Notes: generated by a model from the letters alone, not told the origin. 12,325 nucleotides of DNA from DATGFB01 sp032160545 (GCA_032160545.1 JAVHVN010000090.1:1-12325); one strand, 5' to 3'; counted from the first letter of the stretch, positions 1-7,992 are shown. A program made the numbers and translations.

Positions 1-1
1 G

Positions 2-1552
2 CTGTCTCACGCGATGAACATCGCCTCGCTGGCCCCGACCCTGTCCGGGCTGATCGGGCTCGGGGTGGGCATCGACTATGCGCTGTTCATCGTCACCCGA
101 CACCGCAACGCCATCAAGGCCGGCCGAGACCCCGAGGCAGCGGCGGTCGCCGCGTTGAACACCTCCGGGCGAGCGGTGTTGTTCGCCGGCGGCACCGTCT
201 GCATTGCCCTACTGGGCCTGCTCGTGCTCGGGGTGGGCTTCCTCAACGGCGTTGCGATCGCGGCCGCTCTGACCGTGGTAGCCACCGTTCTCGCCGCGAT
301 CACCCTGCTACCCGCGCTGCTCGGGCTACTCGGCAACCGCGTGCTGTCACGGCGCGAACGCGCCGGGCTGGCTGCGGGGCCGGTCGATGTGCACGCCGGG
401 TCGAGGTGGAGCCGGTGGGCCGGCCTCGTGCGGAACCGGCCGAGGATTCTCGCCGGTCTGGCGGTCGCGGTGATGTTGACGCTCGCCATCCCAGCTCTGT
501 CGATCCGGCTCGGTTCCTCGGATTCCAGCAGCGACCCCGCCTCCAGCACTACCCGAAAGGCGTACGACCTGCTCGCCCAAGGATTCGGGCCCGGGTTCAA
601 CGGGCCGCTGGTGATCGTGGCCGAGCACGCCGGCGCGGCGGACGCCCAGGCTGACACCGCGTTGCAGAGCGTGCTGAACTCGACCGCTGGGGTCGCGAAG
701 GTAACCAAGTTGCCCTTGAGGTCCGGTGACATCAGCGTCTTCGACGTGTACCCGCGGACCTCCCCGCAGTCCAAACAAACCACCGATCTCATCAGCCATC
801 TGCGTGCCGATGTCCTGCCGCCGATCGAGAGGACGACGAACACAACCGTGTACGTCGGCGGGGCAACAGCGATGTTCGCCGACTTCGCCCACGTGCTGTC
901 GGGCAAGCTGCCGTTGTTCATCCTGGTGATCATCGCCCTGGGCGCGTTACTGCTGATGCTGGCGTTCCGCAGCCTGCTGATCCCGCTCACCGCGGCGGTC
1001 ATGAACCTCGTCGCCGCCGCCGCGTCCTTCGGTGTCGTGGTCGCCGTCTTCCAATGGGGCTGGGGATCCGACCTGCTCGGGTTAGGCCACAGCGGACCGA
1101 TCGAGGCGTTCCTCCCCGTGCTGATGCTGGCCATCTTGTTCGGCCTGTCCATGGACTACCAGGTGTTTCTCGTCAGCCGCATGCACGAGGAATGGGTCCA
1201 CACCGGCGACAACCACCGCGCGATCCGGGTCGGGCAGGCCGAGACCGGCAAGGTCATTACCGCGGCCGCCACCATCATGATCTGTGTCTTCCTCGCGTTC
1301 ATCTTCCTTGGGCAACGCACGATCGGGGAGTTCGGCATCGGCCTCGCCACAGCCGTCGCCCTGGACGCCTTCATCCTGCGCACCGTGCTCGTTCCTGCGT
1401 TGATGCACCTCTTCGGCGACACGAACTGGTGGCTACCCGGCTGGCTGGCCAAAGCACTGCCGCATCTGTCCGTCGACCCGCCCGACGGGCTCGCGTCGTT
1501 CGGCGAGCCCGGCTCGGCCCCACCACACGACCTCACCCGGATAGGCGCATGA
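2..1552 (+). CDS. MmpL/RND-family membrane transporter, 3' part (5' end outside window)
   Basis: The product is an inner-membrane transporter of the MMPL branch of the RND superfamily. These proteins use the proton gradient to move lipids or other hydrophobic molecules; the substrate here cannot be told. The frame is open from base 2, upstream of the ATG at 14, so the gene is cut by the window edge. About 517 residues remain, against roughly 700-750 for full-length members. The two hallmark Asp-Tyr pairs of the paired helices are both present: GVGIDYALFIVTRHR (Asp codon 74-76) and FGLSMDYQVFLVSRM (Asp codon 1154-1156). In characterised MmpL proteins these pairs form the proton relay. Between them lie hydrophobic helices, a soluble porter-like domain (about 470-890), then further helices from about 900. 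The C-terminus is short, with no long cytoplasmic tail. It is followed by a same-strand gene after 96 bases. Family assignment is firm; substrate is unknown. Confidence 0.93.
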   Translation: MSHAMNIASLAPTLSGLIGLGVGIDYALFIVTRHRNAIKAGRDPEAAAVAALNTSGRAVLFAGGTVCIALLGLLVLGVGFLNGVAIAAALTVVATVLAAITLLPALLGLLGNRVLSRRERAGLAAGPVDVHAGSRWSRWAGLVRNRPRILAGLAVAVMLTLAIPALSIRLGSSDSSSDPASSTTRKAYDLLAQGFGPGFNGPLVIVAEHAGAADAQADTALQSVLNSTAGVAKVTKLPLRSGDISVFDVYPRTSPQSKQTTDLISHLRADVLPPIERTTNTTVYVGGATAMFADFAHVLSGKLPLFILVIIALGALLLMLAFRSLLIPLTAAVMNLVAAAASFGVVVAVFQWGWGSDLLGLGHSGPIEAFLPVLMLAILFGLSMDYQVFLVSRMHEEWVHTGDNHRAIRVGQAETGKVITAAATIMICVFLAFIFLGQRTIGEFGIGLATAVALDAFILRTVLVPALMHLFGDTNWWLPGWLAKALPHLSVDPPDGLASFGEPGSAPPHDLTRIGA

Positions 1553-1648
1553 TCGTGATGGGCGGCCGCCGCGACGCCGACGAGCCGGCCGCGACCCACG
1601 GGCGCACTCTCGGTCGGGAGGCCTGACGGCTGGCATGCGGAGCACTCG

Positions 1649-2302
1649 TTGAGCAACATCGGCCGACGGTTCACCGGATCGGACACCACCGGCCTGGTTC
1701 GGCGCGCCCGACCGTCTTCCGGGCACGTGCCCCCGCCCGCGTCGACATTCCTGAAACCGCGGTGGCTCGGATTTCACCTCTTTGTCTGGGCCATCACCCC
1801 GGCGATGGTGCTCCTTGGACGCTGGCAACTAACGGTGTCGAACGAGAAGCACTTCAGCCTGCAGAACTTCGGCTACGCACTCCAATGGTGGGCGTTCAGC
1901 GCATTTGCCGTGTACTTCTGGCTACGCCTCATCCGCGATGCCCGGCACCCACCGGCCGCGGCCAGCGGTGACTCCCCGCTGGCTGTTCGACGCGGTCACC
2001 CGACCGACCTCGTCGAACCGACCTACACCGGTCCAGCCGACCTGATCAGCCGGCCCGATCGCGCAGATCAGGCATCGACCGTTTACCGCGGCTACGTCAT
2101 CGCGAACAGCGCTACGAGCCCGGCACGCAGCGACGGCGACCGGTATCACGCCGCGTACAACGACTACCTGTGGGAGTTGAACTTGGCGACGTCGGCCAGG
2201 CGTGACCGCCGCAGTAAGCCTGAGCAGGGCGACGGCCATCCCGCCCAGCCCCGATCGCTGGAGGCGGGGACGATCGATTGCGACGTCCCCGAGGATCGCT
2301 AG
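1649..2302 (+). CDS. Small two-helix membrane protein of an uncharacterised actinobacterial family
   Basis: A 217-residue protein with a TTG start, chosen because GGAG (1639-1642) lies six bases upstream and because the family-like core begins only at about residue 36. The core reads as two membrane helices, HLFVWAITPAMVLLG and ALQWWAFSAFAVYFWLRL. They are joined by a short loop carrying GRWQLTVSNEKHFSLQNFGY. The GxWQ, LQNFxYALQWW and WxRxxRDA pattern is one I recall from many actinobacterial proteins of unknown role, some carrying an unsupported label as a glucitol-operon regulator. The C-terminal half is hydrophilic and probably cytosolic; near its end is YHAAYNDYLWELN, also typical of the family. 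No catalytic or DNA-binding motif is visible. It sits 96 bases after the MmpL gene and 74 bases before the hydrolase gene on the same strand, so co-transcription is possible. Function unknown. Confidence 0.8.
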   Translation: MSNIGRRFTGSDTTGLVRRARPSSGHVPPPASTFLKPRWLGFHLFVWAITPAMVLLGRWQLTVSNEKHFSLQNFGYALQWWAFSAFAVYFWLRLIRDARHPPAAASGDSPLAVRRGHPTDLVEPTYTGPADLISRPDRADQASTVYRGYVIANSATSPARSDGDRYHAAYNDYLWELNLATSARRDRRSKPEQGDGHPAQPRSLEAGTIDCDVPEDR

Positions 2303-2323
2303 AGAGGTTTGCGGCCGGAGGTC

Positions 2324-2341
2324 CCGGGCGCAACGCCCCGG
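2324..2341 (+). terminator. Short GC-rich hairpin between the membrane-protein and hydrolase genes
   Basis: CCGGGCG (2324-2330), a three-base CAA loop and CGCCCCGG (2334-2341) can pair over seven base pairs with one bulged C. It begins 21 bases after the stop of the upstream gene and ends 22 bases before the Shine-Dalgarno of the next. There is no T-tract, as is common for hairpins in high-GC actinobacteria. It could be a terminator, an mRNA-processing or stability element, or chance in GC-rich DNA. Confidence 0.3.
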
Positions 2342-2376
2342 TAGGGGTCGATCAAATCCAATCGAGGAGCCTGCCG

Positions 2377-3144
2377 ATGTCACAGTCACCCGCGTTCACC
2401 CTCGTCGCCCCGGGCGTACACCGCCTCGCCGACGCCCTCGTCAACATGTACGTCGTCGAAGAGGCGGGCCAACTCACCGTGATCGATTCCGGCATGCCGG
2501 CCCTCTACCGACCTTTTGCCGCCGCACTTGCCACGATCAACCGATCCGTCTCCGACATCCGCGCCGTGCTCATCACCCACGGCCACCCCGACCACATCGG
2601 CCTGGCCGAGCGCCTGCGAACCGAAGCGGGCGCCACCATCTGGGTCCACGAGGCCGATGCACAGCTGTTGCGCGACCCCCGCCACATCATGGCCAACTCC
2701 AAGAACGAACGCTCCTTGGTGCCCTACCTGCTCAAACGCCCGGCTGCGCTCAGCATCCCGATCCACCTGGCACGCACCGGCGGATTCACCGCCCGACCCG
2801 TCGGGTCGACGTCGAACTTCCACGGGGGTGAGACCTTGAACGTCCCCGGCGAACCGACGGTGATCCCAACACCGGGTCATACCCGAGGCAGCTCGAGTTT
2901 CCTGCTTGTCGCACGGCGCATTCTGTTCACCGGTGACGCGCTGGTCACCTCGGACGGAATGACCGGCCGGACGGGCCCCACCATCGTGTCCCGCGCCTTC
3001 ACCAACAACACCCAGCAGGCAATGATCTCGCTGGACGCACTGGCGAACCTGGACGTCGATGTGGCGCTTCCCGGACACGGCGAACCGATCACCTCAGCAT
3101 TCAATGCCGCCCTGAACCAAGCGCGTGCTTCTGGAGCACGCTGA
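2377..3144 (+). CDS. Metallo-beta-lactamase-fold hydrolase (MBL-fold metallohydrolase)
   Basis: A 255-residue soluble enzyme of the MBL superfamily, whose members use a two-metal site to hydrolyse esters, thioesters, lactones or related bonds. The metal-binding set is complete: H68-x-H70-x-D72-H73 in THGHPDHIG, H168 in PTPGHTRGS, D187 in FTGDAL, and H234 in LPGHGEP. The order and spacing fit the glyoxalase-II-like or generic single-domain branch rather than a true beta-lactamase. There is no signal peptide, so it should be cytosolic. The ATG at 2377 was chosen because GAGGAG (2364-2369) lies seven bases upstream and because the first beta-strand (APGVHRLAD) starts just after it. An in-frame start at 2278 would add 33 unlikely residues and overlap the previous gene. 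It may share a transcript with the two genes before it. The substrate cannot be inferred. Confidence 0.92.
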   Translation: MSQSPAFTLVAPGVHRLADALVNMYVVEEAGQLTVIDSGMPALYRPFAAALATINRSVSDIRAVLITHGHPDHIGLAERLRTEAGATIWVHEADAQLLRDPRHIMANSKNERSLVPYLLKRPAALSIPIHLARTGGFTARPVGSTSNFHGGETLNVPGEPTVIPTPGHTRGSSSFLLVARRILFTGDALVTSDGMTGRTGPTIVSRAFTNNTQQAMISLDALANLDVDVALPGHGEPITSAFNAALNQARASGAR

Positions 3145-3426
3145 CGGACCCGGTCGTTGAAAGCCGATTGGCGTGTGATTTGTCCGATGGTCAAGATTCG
3201 CAAACAACATTTTGAACAAGATTCACAACCATGAACGATGAGGCGGGGTGGCGAATTTCACCTATTCCTGATCGCCTAATTGGCGAGACCGACTGAGCAA
3301 ACGTTCAGCGTGTTTACCCAGCCATCCGTAAGATCCTTAAACGTTCCCATGGGAACAACGACATGTCCCACCCGCCGGAACGACGTGACCGATCCGCCCG
3401 ACGCGATGATCAGTTACGGGACCGGA
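3145..3426. other. Convergent intergenic region with palindrome and direct repeats
   Basis: This gap lies between the 3' ends of the hydrolase (+) and the antiporter (-). It is more AT-rich than its surroundings and I find no convincing gene. It holds CAAGATTC twice, 25 bases apart (3192-3199, 3217-3224); AAACGTTC twice, 40 bases apart (3299-3306, 3339-3346); a small hairpin TCGCC-TAATT-GGCGA (3272-3286); and a perfect 14-bp palindrome at 3343-3356. A 21-codon reading frame at 3231-3296 has no ribosome site. The hairpin could be a weak bidirectional terminator. Confidence 0.5.
3343..3356. promoter_or_regulatory. Perfect 14-bp palindrome GTTCCCATGGGAAC, possible operator
   Basis: GTTCCCATGGGAAC is its own reverse complement over all 14 bases, which is the form expected of a site for a homodimeric repressor. 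The second AAACGTTC direct repeat (3339-3346) overlaps its left end. It lies between convergent genes, so no obvious promoter is attached to it. It might be left from a lost gene, serve an unannotated RNA, or be chance. Confidence 0.3.
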
Positions 3427-4974
3427 TTAGTGCATCGCGACGGGCACGGCGCCATTCTCGGCCGCTGCGGCGGCGCCTTGTGGCCCGAGCTTGCGGCGCG
3501 GCAGCAGCAACGCCGGCACCAGGGTGATCGCGATGAGTACCAGTGCCACCGTGAAGGTGACAGCGAAGCCGTGCGCAGTGTCCGAGAAGCCCTGGGCGAG
3601 CTGCGCAGGAGTGAGCTTGTCGGCGATCGCCTTGTCGCTGCGTGACCCGATCGCCAGCAGCGCGAACGGCGAGTTCTTCTCCTGGTTGGTCAGCACGACC
3701 GACATCACCGCGGCGCCGATCGAGCTGGCGATCTGCTGCATGATGTTCATCAGCGTCGAGCCGCGGGCGATAGTGGGTCCGCTGAGTGTCTGAAGCGAGG
3801 CAGTGAACAGCGGCATCATGGTGGCGCCCATACCCAGCCCCATGACGAACAGCACGGCGATGATCAGCGCGTACGACGTGTGGGCGTCCACCTGGGTGAG
3901 CACGGCCATTCCGGCCGTGATGAGAGCGAGCCCGGGGACCACGATCTTGCTGATCGCGATCTTGTCGGCAAGCAGGCCGGCGATAGGCATCGTCAGCATG
4001 GCGCCGATGCCCTGCGGTGCCACCAGCAGGCCGGCGTGCAGGGTGTCCTCGCCCCGAACCTGCAAGAAGTAGCTGGGGATGAGCAGCCCCGCGCCGAAGA
4101 ACGCAATCGCGAACAGGAACATGGCGATCGTCGAGATCGTCAGCTGTCGGTTCTTGAACAACCGCAAGTCGATCAGCGGATGCTCGGGCCGGAATGCGTG
4201 CCGCACGAAGCCGATCACCAACAGCAATCCGATCACGCCGGGCAGCAGCACCCGGGCGGCCGCGACCGTCCCCTCCGCAGGGATCGAGGAGACCCCGAAC
4301 AGGAACAGGGCAAGCCCGGGCGAGAGCAGCAACATGCCGAGGAAGTCGAACGGCTCGGCCCGGCTCACGGTGTCCTTCGGAAGTACCAGGAACGCATAGA
4401 CCAGCGCTGCGGCACCGATCGGCACGTTGATCAAGAAGATCCAATGCCAGCTGGCCGCATCGATCAGCCAGCCACCCAGGATCGGGCCGGCGATCGGGCC
4501 GAGCAGCATGGGCACCCCGAGCACGGCCATCACCCGGCCGATCCGTTCCGGCCCGGCGGCGCGCGTCATGATCGTCATGCCAACCGGCATCAACATGCCG
4601 CCGCCAAGCCCTTGCAGGACCCGGAACGTGATGAGCGAGCCGATGTTCCACGCGGTGCTGCACAACGCGGAGCCGAGGACGAAGAGAATGAGTGCCGTCA
4701 TGTACAGCCGCTTGGTGCCGAATCGGTCGGCCGCCCAGCCGGACAGTGGGATCACAGTGGCCAGGGCGAGCGTGTAGCCGGTCATCGTCCACGCCACGTT
4801 CGCGTAGCTCGTATGGAACACGCTCTGGAACGTCGGCAGCGCGACACTTACCACGGTGATGTCCAGGATCGACATGATCGCCCCGAGCACGACGACCCCG
4901 GCGACTTTCAGTACTCGTGCGTCCAGCTTGACGTCCGCGGCGGCCTGCCGACCGGCGGGAGATTCGACGCTCAT
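3427..4974 (-). CDS. MFS drug:H+ antiporter, DHA2 (14-helix, EmrB/QacA-like) family
   Basis: A 515-residue integral membrane exporter of the DHA2 family, which expels hydrophobic or cationic compounds in exchange for protons. Family motifs are clear: the D1 motif with a membrane-embedded acid in SILDITVVSVALP (D38, first helix); motif A around GWAADRFGTKR (79-89), the loop between helices 2 and 3; motif B with R118 in ITFRVLQGLGGG; and antiporter motif C, LGPIAGPILGG (158-168). The length and run of hydrophobic stretches fit 14 helices. The C-terminal tail (LLPRRKLGPQ onward) is short and cytosolic. The ATG at 4972-4974 follows no clear Shine-Dalgarno; translation may be weak or leader-dependent. 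A promoter-like element with an inverted repeat lies just upstream. No TetR or MarR regulator adjoins it. Family is certain; the exported compound is not. Confidence 0.94.
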   Translation of the reverse strand: MSVESPAGRQAAADVKLDARVLKVAGVVVLGAIMSILDITVVSVALPTFQSVFHTSYANVAWTMTGYTLALATVIPLSGWAADRFGTKRLYMTALILFVLGSALCSTAWNIGSLITFRVLQGLGGGMLMPVGMTIMTRAAGPERIGRVMAVLGVPMLLGPIAGPILGGWLIDAASWHWIFLINVPIGAAALVYAFLVLPKDTVSRAEPFDFLGMLLLSPGLALFLFGVSSIPAEGTVAAARVLLPGVIGLLLVIGFVRHAFRPEHPLIDLRLFKNRQLTISTIAMFLFAIAFFGAGLLIPSYFLQVRGEDTLHAGLLVAPQGIGAMLTMPIAGLLADKIAISKIVVPGLALITAGMAVLTQVDAHTSYALIIAVLFVMGLGMGATMMPLFTASLQTLSGPTIARGSTLMNIMQQIASSIGAAVMSVVLTNQEKNSPFALLAIGSRSDKAIADKLTPAQLAQGFSDTAHGFAVTFTVALVLIAITLVPALLLPRRKLGPQGAAAAAENGAVPVAMH

Positions 4975-5254
4975 GGCACGTACGCTAGCGGAGCGATCTG
5001 ACCGTATTTTCAGCAGCAGCCCCGCATTCGCGCAGAGCGAACGCTTGCGGAACGGGGTTCATCGGCCCAGAAACGCCATGGTTCGATGATCTTGGCTGTG
5101 CCGTTCGCCGATCGGATGTCGCGGCTTCACTGAGCGGCCGGTCGTGCACCCGTCCTTGGCATTCGGCGCGTCCGTCCTGCCTGCGGGAAATTGCCTCCAG
5201 CGCCGCGCGGATATTGGCCTCTGCGCCGGCTTACCTCTAGGGCTCGCATGCGTG
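4975..5254. other. Intergenic region upstream of the antiporter and downstream of the kinase
   Basis: Both neighbours read on the minus strand, so this stretch should hold the end of the kinase transcript and the antiporter promoter. I see no gene I would defend; a 67-codon minus-strand frame (5059-5262) overlaps the kinase stop and resembles nothing known to me. No strong terminator hairpin is visible after the kinase. The only notable structure is the inverted repeat at 5024-5044. Confidence 0.5.
5001..5044 (-). promoter_or_regulatory. Putative promoter/operator of the DHA2 antiporter gene
   Basis: Reading the minus strand, TACGGT (5001-5006) fits an actinobacterial TAnnnT -10 box about 26 bases before the ATG. 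Seventeen bases further upstream the -35 position falls inside an imperfect inverted repeat: GCATTCGC (5024-5031), a five-base spacer, and GCGAACGC (5037-5044), with seven of eight pairs matching. An operator over the -35 box would suit a TetR- or MarR-type repressor, which commonly controls such exporters, but none is encoded here. The -35 hexamer itself is poor. This is an inference from spacing and symmetry. Confidence 0.3.
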
Positions 5255-7396
5255 TTATTCATCGAGCGGTAGGGACACCTGGACGCTCGTCCCGGCGCCC
5301 ACCGGGCTCTCGACGCTGATCGACCCGCTCATGGCCTCCAGCCGATCGCTCAGTCCGATGAGGCCCGAGCCGCGGGCCGGATCTGCGCCGCCGACGCCGT
5401 CGTCACGAACGAAGAGGTGCAGCGTCCCATCCGTGCGCTCGACCGCCATGCGGACGACCGAGGCGCGGGCATGCTTTACCGCGTTGGTGAGCAGTTCGCA
5501 CAGGATGTAATAGGCCGCGACCTCGACACGCTCGGCGAAACGCTCGGCGGTGGAGATCTCCAGCTCCACGGGAATCATCGAGCGGCGGACGAGTCCGCGC
5601 AACGCGGGCGTGAGTCCTCCTTGGGACAGCGTCGCCGGGTGGAGCCCACGGGCGATCTCGCGCAGCTCGTCAAGTGCGGCCGTGACCGCGCTCGCCGCCT
5701 TCGCAATCTCAGCCCGCAGCTCCTCGGCGCCTGCCGTCACGTCGCCGGCCACGGCATTCAGCTGGAGCGTGAGCGTGGCGAGGCGCTGCTGCGCTCCGTC
5801 GTGCAGGTCGCGTCCGATCCGGCGCCGGCTTTCGTCTGCGGCCGCCACGATGCGGGCACGTGATGCGTTCACCTCGGCGCGGGCGACCGCGTTCGAGATC
5901 GCTGTCGCTACCAGCTCGGCAAAGCCCATCAGCCGGGACTCGGCATCCTCGGCGAATCGCTGGCCGCCAACCGAACTCGTGAAGATGGCGCCCCAGACGC
6001 GTCCGTCCGCCAGGATCGGGGCGCCGACGGTCGAACCGGGTGCGGCGCCGAGAGTCCTGGCCAGCTCGACCACCGGTCCGGACAGACCGGTGTAGCTGTC
6101 GAGCCGGCTGGGCCGGCCGGATCGATGCACGAGTGCGGCGACGCCGTCGCCGTCCAGGCGGACCCGCGTGCCGACGGGGACCTGCCGATCGCCACTCGTC
6201 CAGAACGCCATGAAGGCCATCGTCGCGTCCGGCTCGTAACGACACACCGCGCCGCGATCAGCACCGAGCAGCCGGGCGACCTCTTCGGCGACCGTCGCGA
6301 AGATCTCCTCCGGCGTCGCCTGCCCGGCCACCAACGTCGCGACACGGCGCAGAGCGGCCTGTTCCTCAGCGAGCCTGCTGAGCTCGAGCTGGGCCTGCCG
6401 CCACTGCGTCTGATCGTGTGAAGCGCCGACCTCTGCCCTTTCCGGGACGACGGTCGGCACCCGCCCGAGCCGGAAACGCGACCTGCGCGGCCACGCGAGC
6501 GGATGGACGATGTAGGCGTCCTCGCGCTCGAGTGCCTCGGCGAACCCGGCTCGTCCTCCGGCCAGCATCACCATGCCGCCACCGTTCGGCATGTCGATCC
6601 GCCCGGCACGCAGGAAGCCGTCCGGATGATCGGCGATGACTCGGCCGCTCCGGCTGACGAGCGCGAGCTTGCCGGCGGCCGACGCGACGCGGTCCAGGTA
6701 TCGAACGCGAAGCTGGGCATCGCGCTCTTGGAGACGGCCGCGCAGCTCGGCCTCGACAGCCCGCGCCACCGCCAGCGTGACGGCAAGGCTCTCCGGATGG
6801 GCATCAGCCGCCTGCCCGGTGAGATCGATGATGCCGAGCAGCCGACCGTCCTCGGGATCGTGAACGGGTGCGGCAGAGCACGTCCATCCGTGGACGACCT
6901 CGCTGAAGTGCTCGGCGGCGTGCACTTGCACCGGATGATCGGCAGCCAGCGCGGTCCCGATCGCGTTCGTGCCGGCGCCGACCTCGCTCCAGAGGGCACC
7001 CTCGACGAAGTTCATCGCATCGGCCGCCCCGGAGCGAAGCCGCGCGTCGCCGTCGAGCCAGAGCAGCAGACCGTCAGCATCGCTGACGACGATCAGGTGC
7101 TTGCTGTCGTCTGTCATCGAACCGACCCAGCGACGAATCAATGGCGCCGCGGCCGCGAGGGGATGGGTCTCCCATCGCTCACCGACGTCCCGGCGATCGC
7201 CGACAAGCGTCGGTGCTCGCGAGCCGGACGGGTCTATGCCGGCGGCCTCGGAGCGATGCCAGGAATCTGCGATCGGCCGGCGCACGTGGTCGAGATGGTG
7301 CTCGGTCAGGTAGTCGTCCCACAGCTGCCGAAGCTCATGCGCGCGCCGCGACGGCGACTCCGTCCCGTCGATTGCAGCCCAAGGGTTCATCGGCAT
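5255..7396 (-). CDS. Cytosolic GAF-GAF sensor histidine kinase (NarL/DesK-type core)
   Basis: A 713-residue kinase without membrane helices. Residues 38-60 (RPIADSWHRSEAAGIDPS) and a GAF domain at about 75-195, with VGAGTNAIGTAL and HGWTCSAAPVHDP, closely resemble the sensory front end of AcoR/DhaR-type activators. A linking module (about 235-320) is followed by a second GAF domain (about 350-505). The transmitter begins at about 515. H532 in IGRDLHDGAQQR is the phospho-acceptor of a HisKA_3 domain. The ATPase has its N box at ELLTNAVKHA (N638), its G1 box at DDGVGG (665-670) and its G2 box at GSGLIGLSDR (676-685). It should autophosphorylate and pass phosphate to a LuxR-type response regulator, but none lies beside it. 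The ATG at 7394-7396 has AGGGAG (7406-7411) nine bases upstream; a second ATG two codons in is also possible. The signal is unknown. Confidence 0.93.
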   Translation of the reverse strand: MPMNPWAAIDGTESPSRRAHELRQLWDDYLTEHHLDHVRRPIADSWHRSEAAGIDPSGSRAPTLVGDRRDVGERWETHPLAAAAPLIRRWVGSMTDDSKHLIVVSDADGLLLWLDGDARLRSGAADAMNFVEGALWSEVGAGTNAIGTALAADHPVQVHAAEHFSEVVHGWTCSAAPVHDPEDGRLLGIIDLTGQAADAHPESLAVTLAVARAVEAELRGRLQERDAQLRVRYLDRVASAAGKLALVSRSGRVIADHPDGFLRAGRIDMPNGGGMVMLAGGRAGFAEALEREDAYIVHPLAWPRRSRFRLGRVPTVVPERAEVGASHDQTQWRQAQLELSRLAEEQAALRRVATLVAGQATPEEIFATVAEEVARLLGADRGAVCRYEPDATMAFMAFWTSGDRQVPVGTRVRLDGDGVAALVHRSGRPSRLDSYTGLSGPVVELARTLGAAPGSTVGAPILADGRVWGAIFTSSVGGQRFAEDAESRLMGFAELVATAISNAVARAEVNASRARIVAAADESRRRIGRDLHDGAQQRLATLTLQLNAVAGDVTAGAEELRAEIAKAASAVTAALDELREIARGLHPATLSQGGLTPALRGLVRRSMIPVELEISTAERFAERVEVAAYYILCELLTNAVKHARASVVRMAVERTDGTLHLFVRDDGVGGADPARGSGLIGLSDRLEAMSGSISVESPVGAGTSVQVSLPLDE

Positions 7397-7474
7397 GGTG
7401 GCTAGCTCCCTGTCACCTCAAAGCTACCGCCACCCCGCTGGGATGTCCGTTGATGTGGCCCGAGAACGCAGGCC

Positions 7475-7917
7475 TACCTGGCGCGCGCCACGTCGAGAGC
7501 CGGTCCATCGTTCTCTCCCCCGTGCATCGCGGCGGCTCTGGAACACGGTGCTCGAATGCGCTCAGCGATGTCGCAGATCCATTTCCACCAAATGGGCGGC
7601 GCGATCGGTCGGTCGGCAGCCGCACATCCTCCTTCAGCGGCCGCGAGGCCGGCTACACCTACAACCTGATCGCGACGTGGGTCGACGCAGCTGAGGATGA
7701 GCAGCACATCGCCGCGGTGCGCGACGCCGCGGGCGCGCTCGAGCCGCTATCGATGAGCCGCAGCTACGTCAACTTCGACGGCGACGGTGACGCCGACAGC
7801 AACCGGGTCCGTGCGGGGTACGGCGACCAAATCTACGACCGCCGCGCCCGCCCGAAGCGGCAATACGACCCGGCGAACCTGTTCCACCGCAACCAGAACG
7901 TGCGCCCTGCTCCCTAG
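7475..7917 (+). pseudogene. C-terminal remnant of a berberine-bridge-type FAD-dependent oxidase, frameshifted
   Basis: Two adjacent frames together encode the substrate-binding/BBE end of an FAD-linked oxidoreductase. In the frame that includes 7571-7573, about 7475-7622 encodes EHGARMRSAMSQIHFHQMGGAIGRSAA. From about 7624 the next frame continues TSSFSGREAGYTYNLIATW, and ends with the BBE signature: SYVNF, RAGYGDQIYDRR, KRQYDPANLFHRNQNVRP and a stop at 7915-7917. The two parts join cleanly if one base is missing at about 7622-7623 (a restored GAC would give SAADTSSFSG). The whole N-terminal FAD-binding domain, roughly 300 or more residues in family members, is absent. In the rescued frame there are stops at 7403 and 7451, and the neighbouring kinase gene occupies the space beyond. 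An open frame in the second phase runs back to 7141, but that part only mirrors the kinase gene. I infer a dead fragment. Confidence 0.85.
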
Positions 7918-7992
7918 CGCATGGACGGCACGACCCGGCGTCGGATGCGTGGTTGTGTCGTCAGGCGCACGGTGGTCCTTCGCTCAGCGCAA

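Noticed and set aside
3272..3286. TCGCC-TAATT-GGCGA as a strong terminator
   Set aside because: The stem is only five pairs with no T-tract and lies about 130 bases from either stop codon; it is kept only as a note in the intergenic entry.
3231..3296. A 21-codon reading frame starting ATGAACGATGAG
   Set aside because: There is no ribosome-binding site and no recognisable product, and it lies in a gap rich in short repeats.
3880..5001. A 373-codon plus-strand open frame
   Set aside because: It is antisense to the DHA2 antiporter, with Arg/Asp/His/Gln-rich low-complexity content typical of a GC-driven shadow frame.
5059..5262. A 67-codon minus-strand frame between kinase and antiporter
   Set aside because: It overlaps the kinase stop, has no clear ribosome site and resembles nothing known.
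7141..7917. A 258-codon open frame on the plus strand as one complete gene
   Set aside because: Only about the last 100 codons resemble a known family; the first part is antisense to the kinase N-terminus and the family match upstream continues in another frame.
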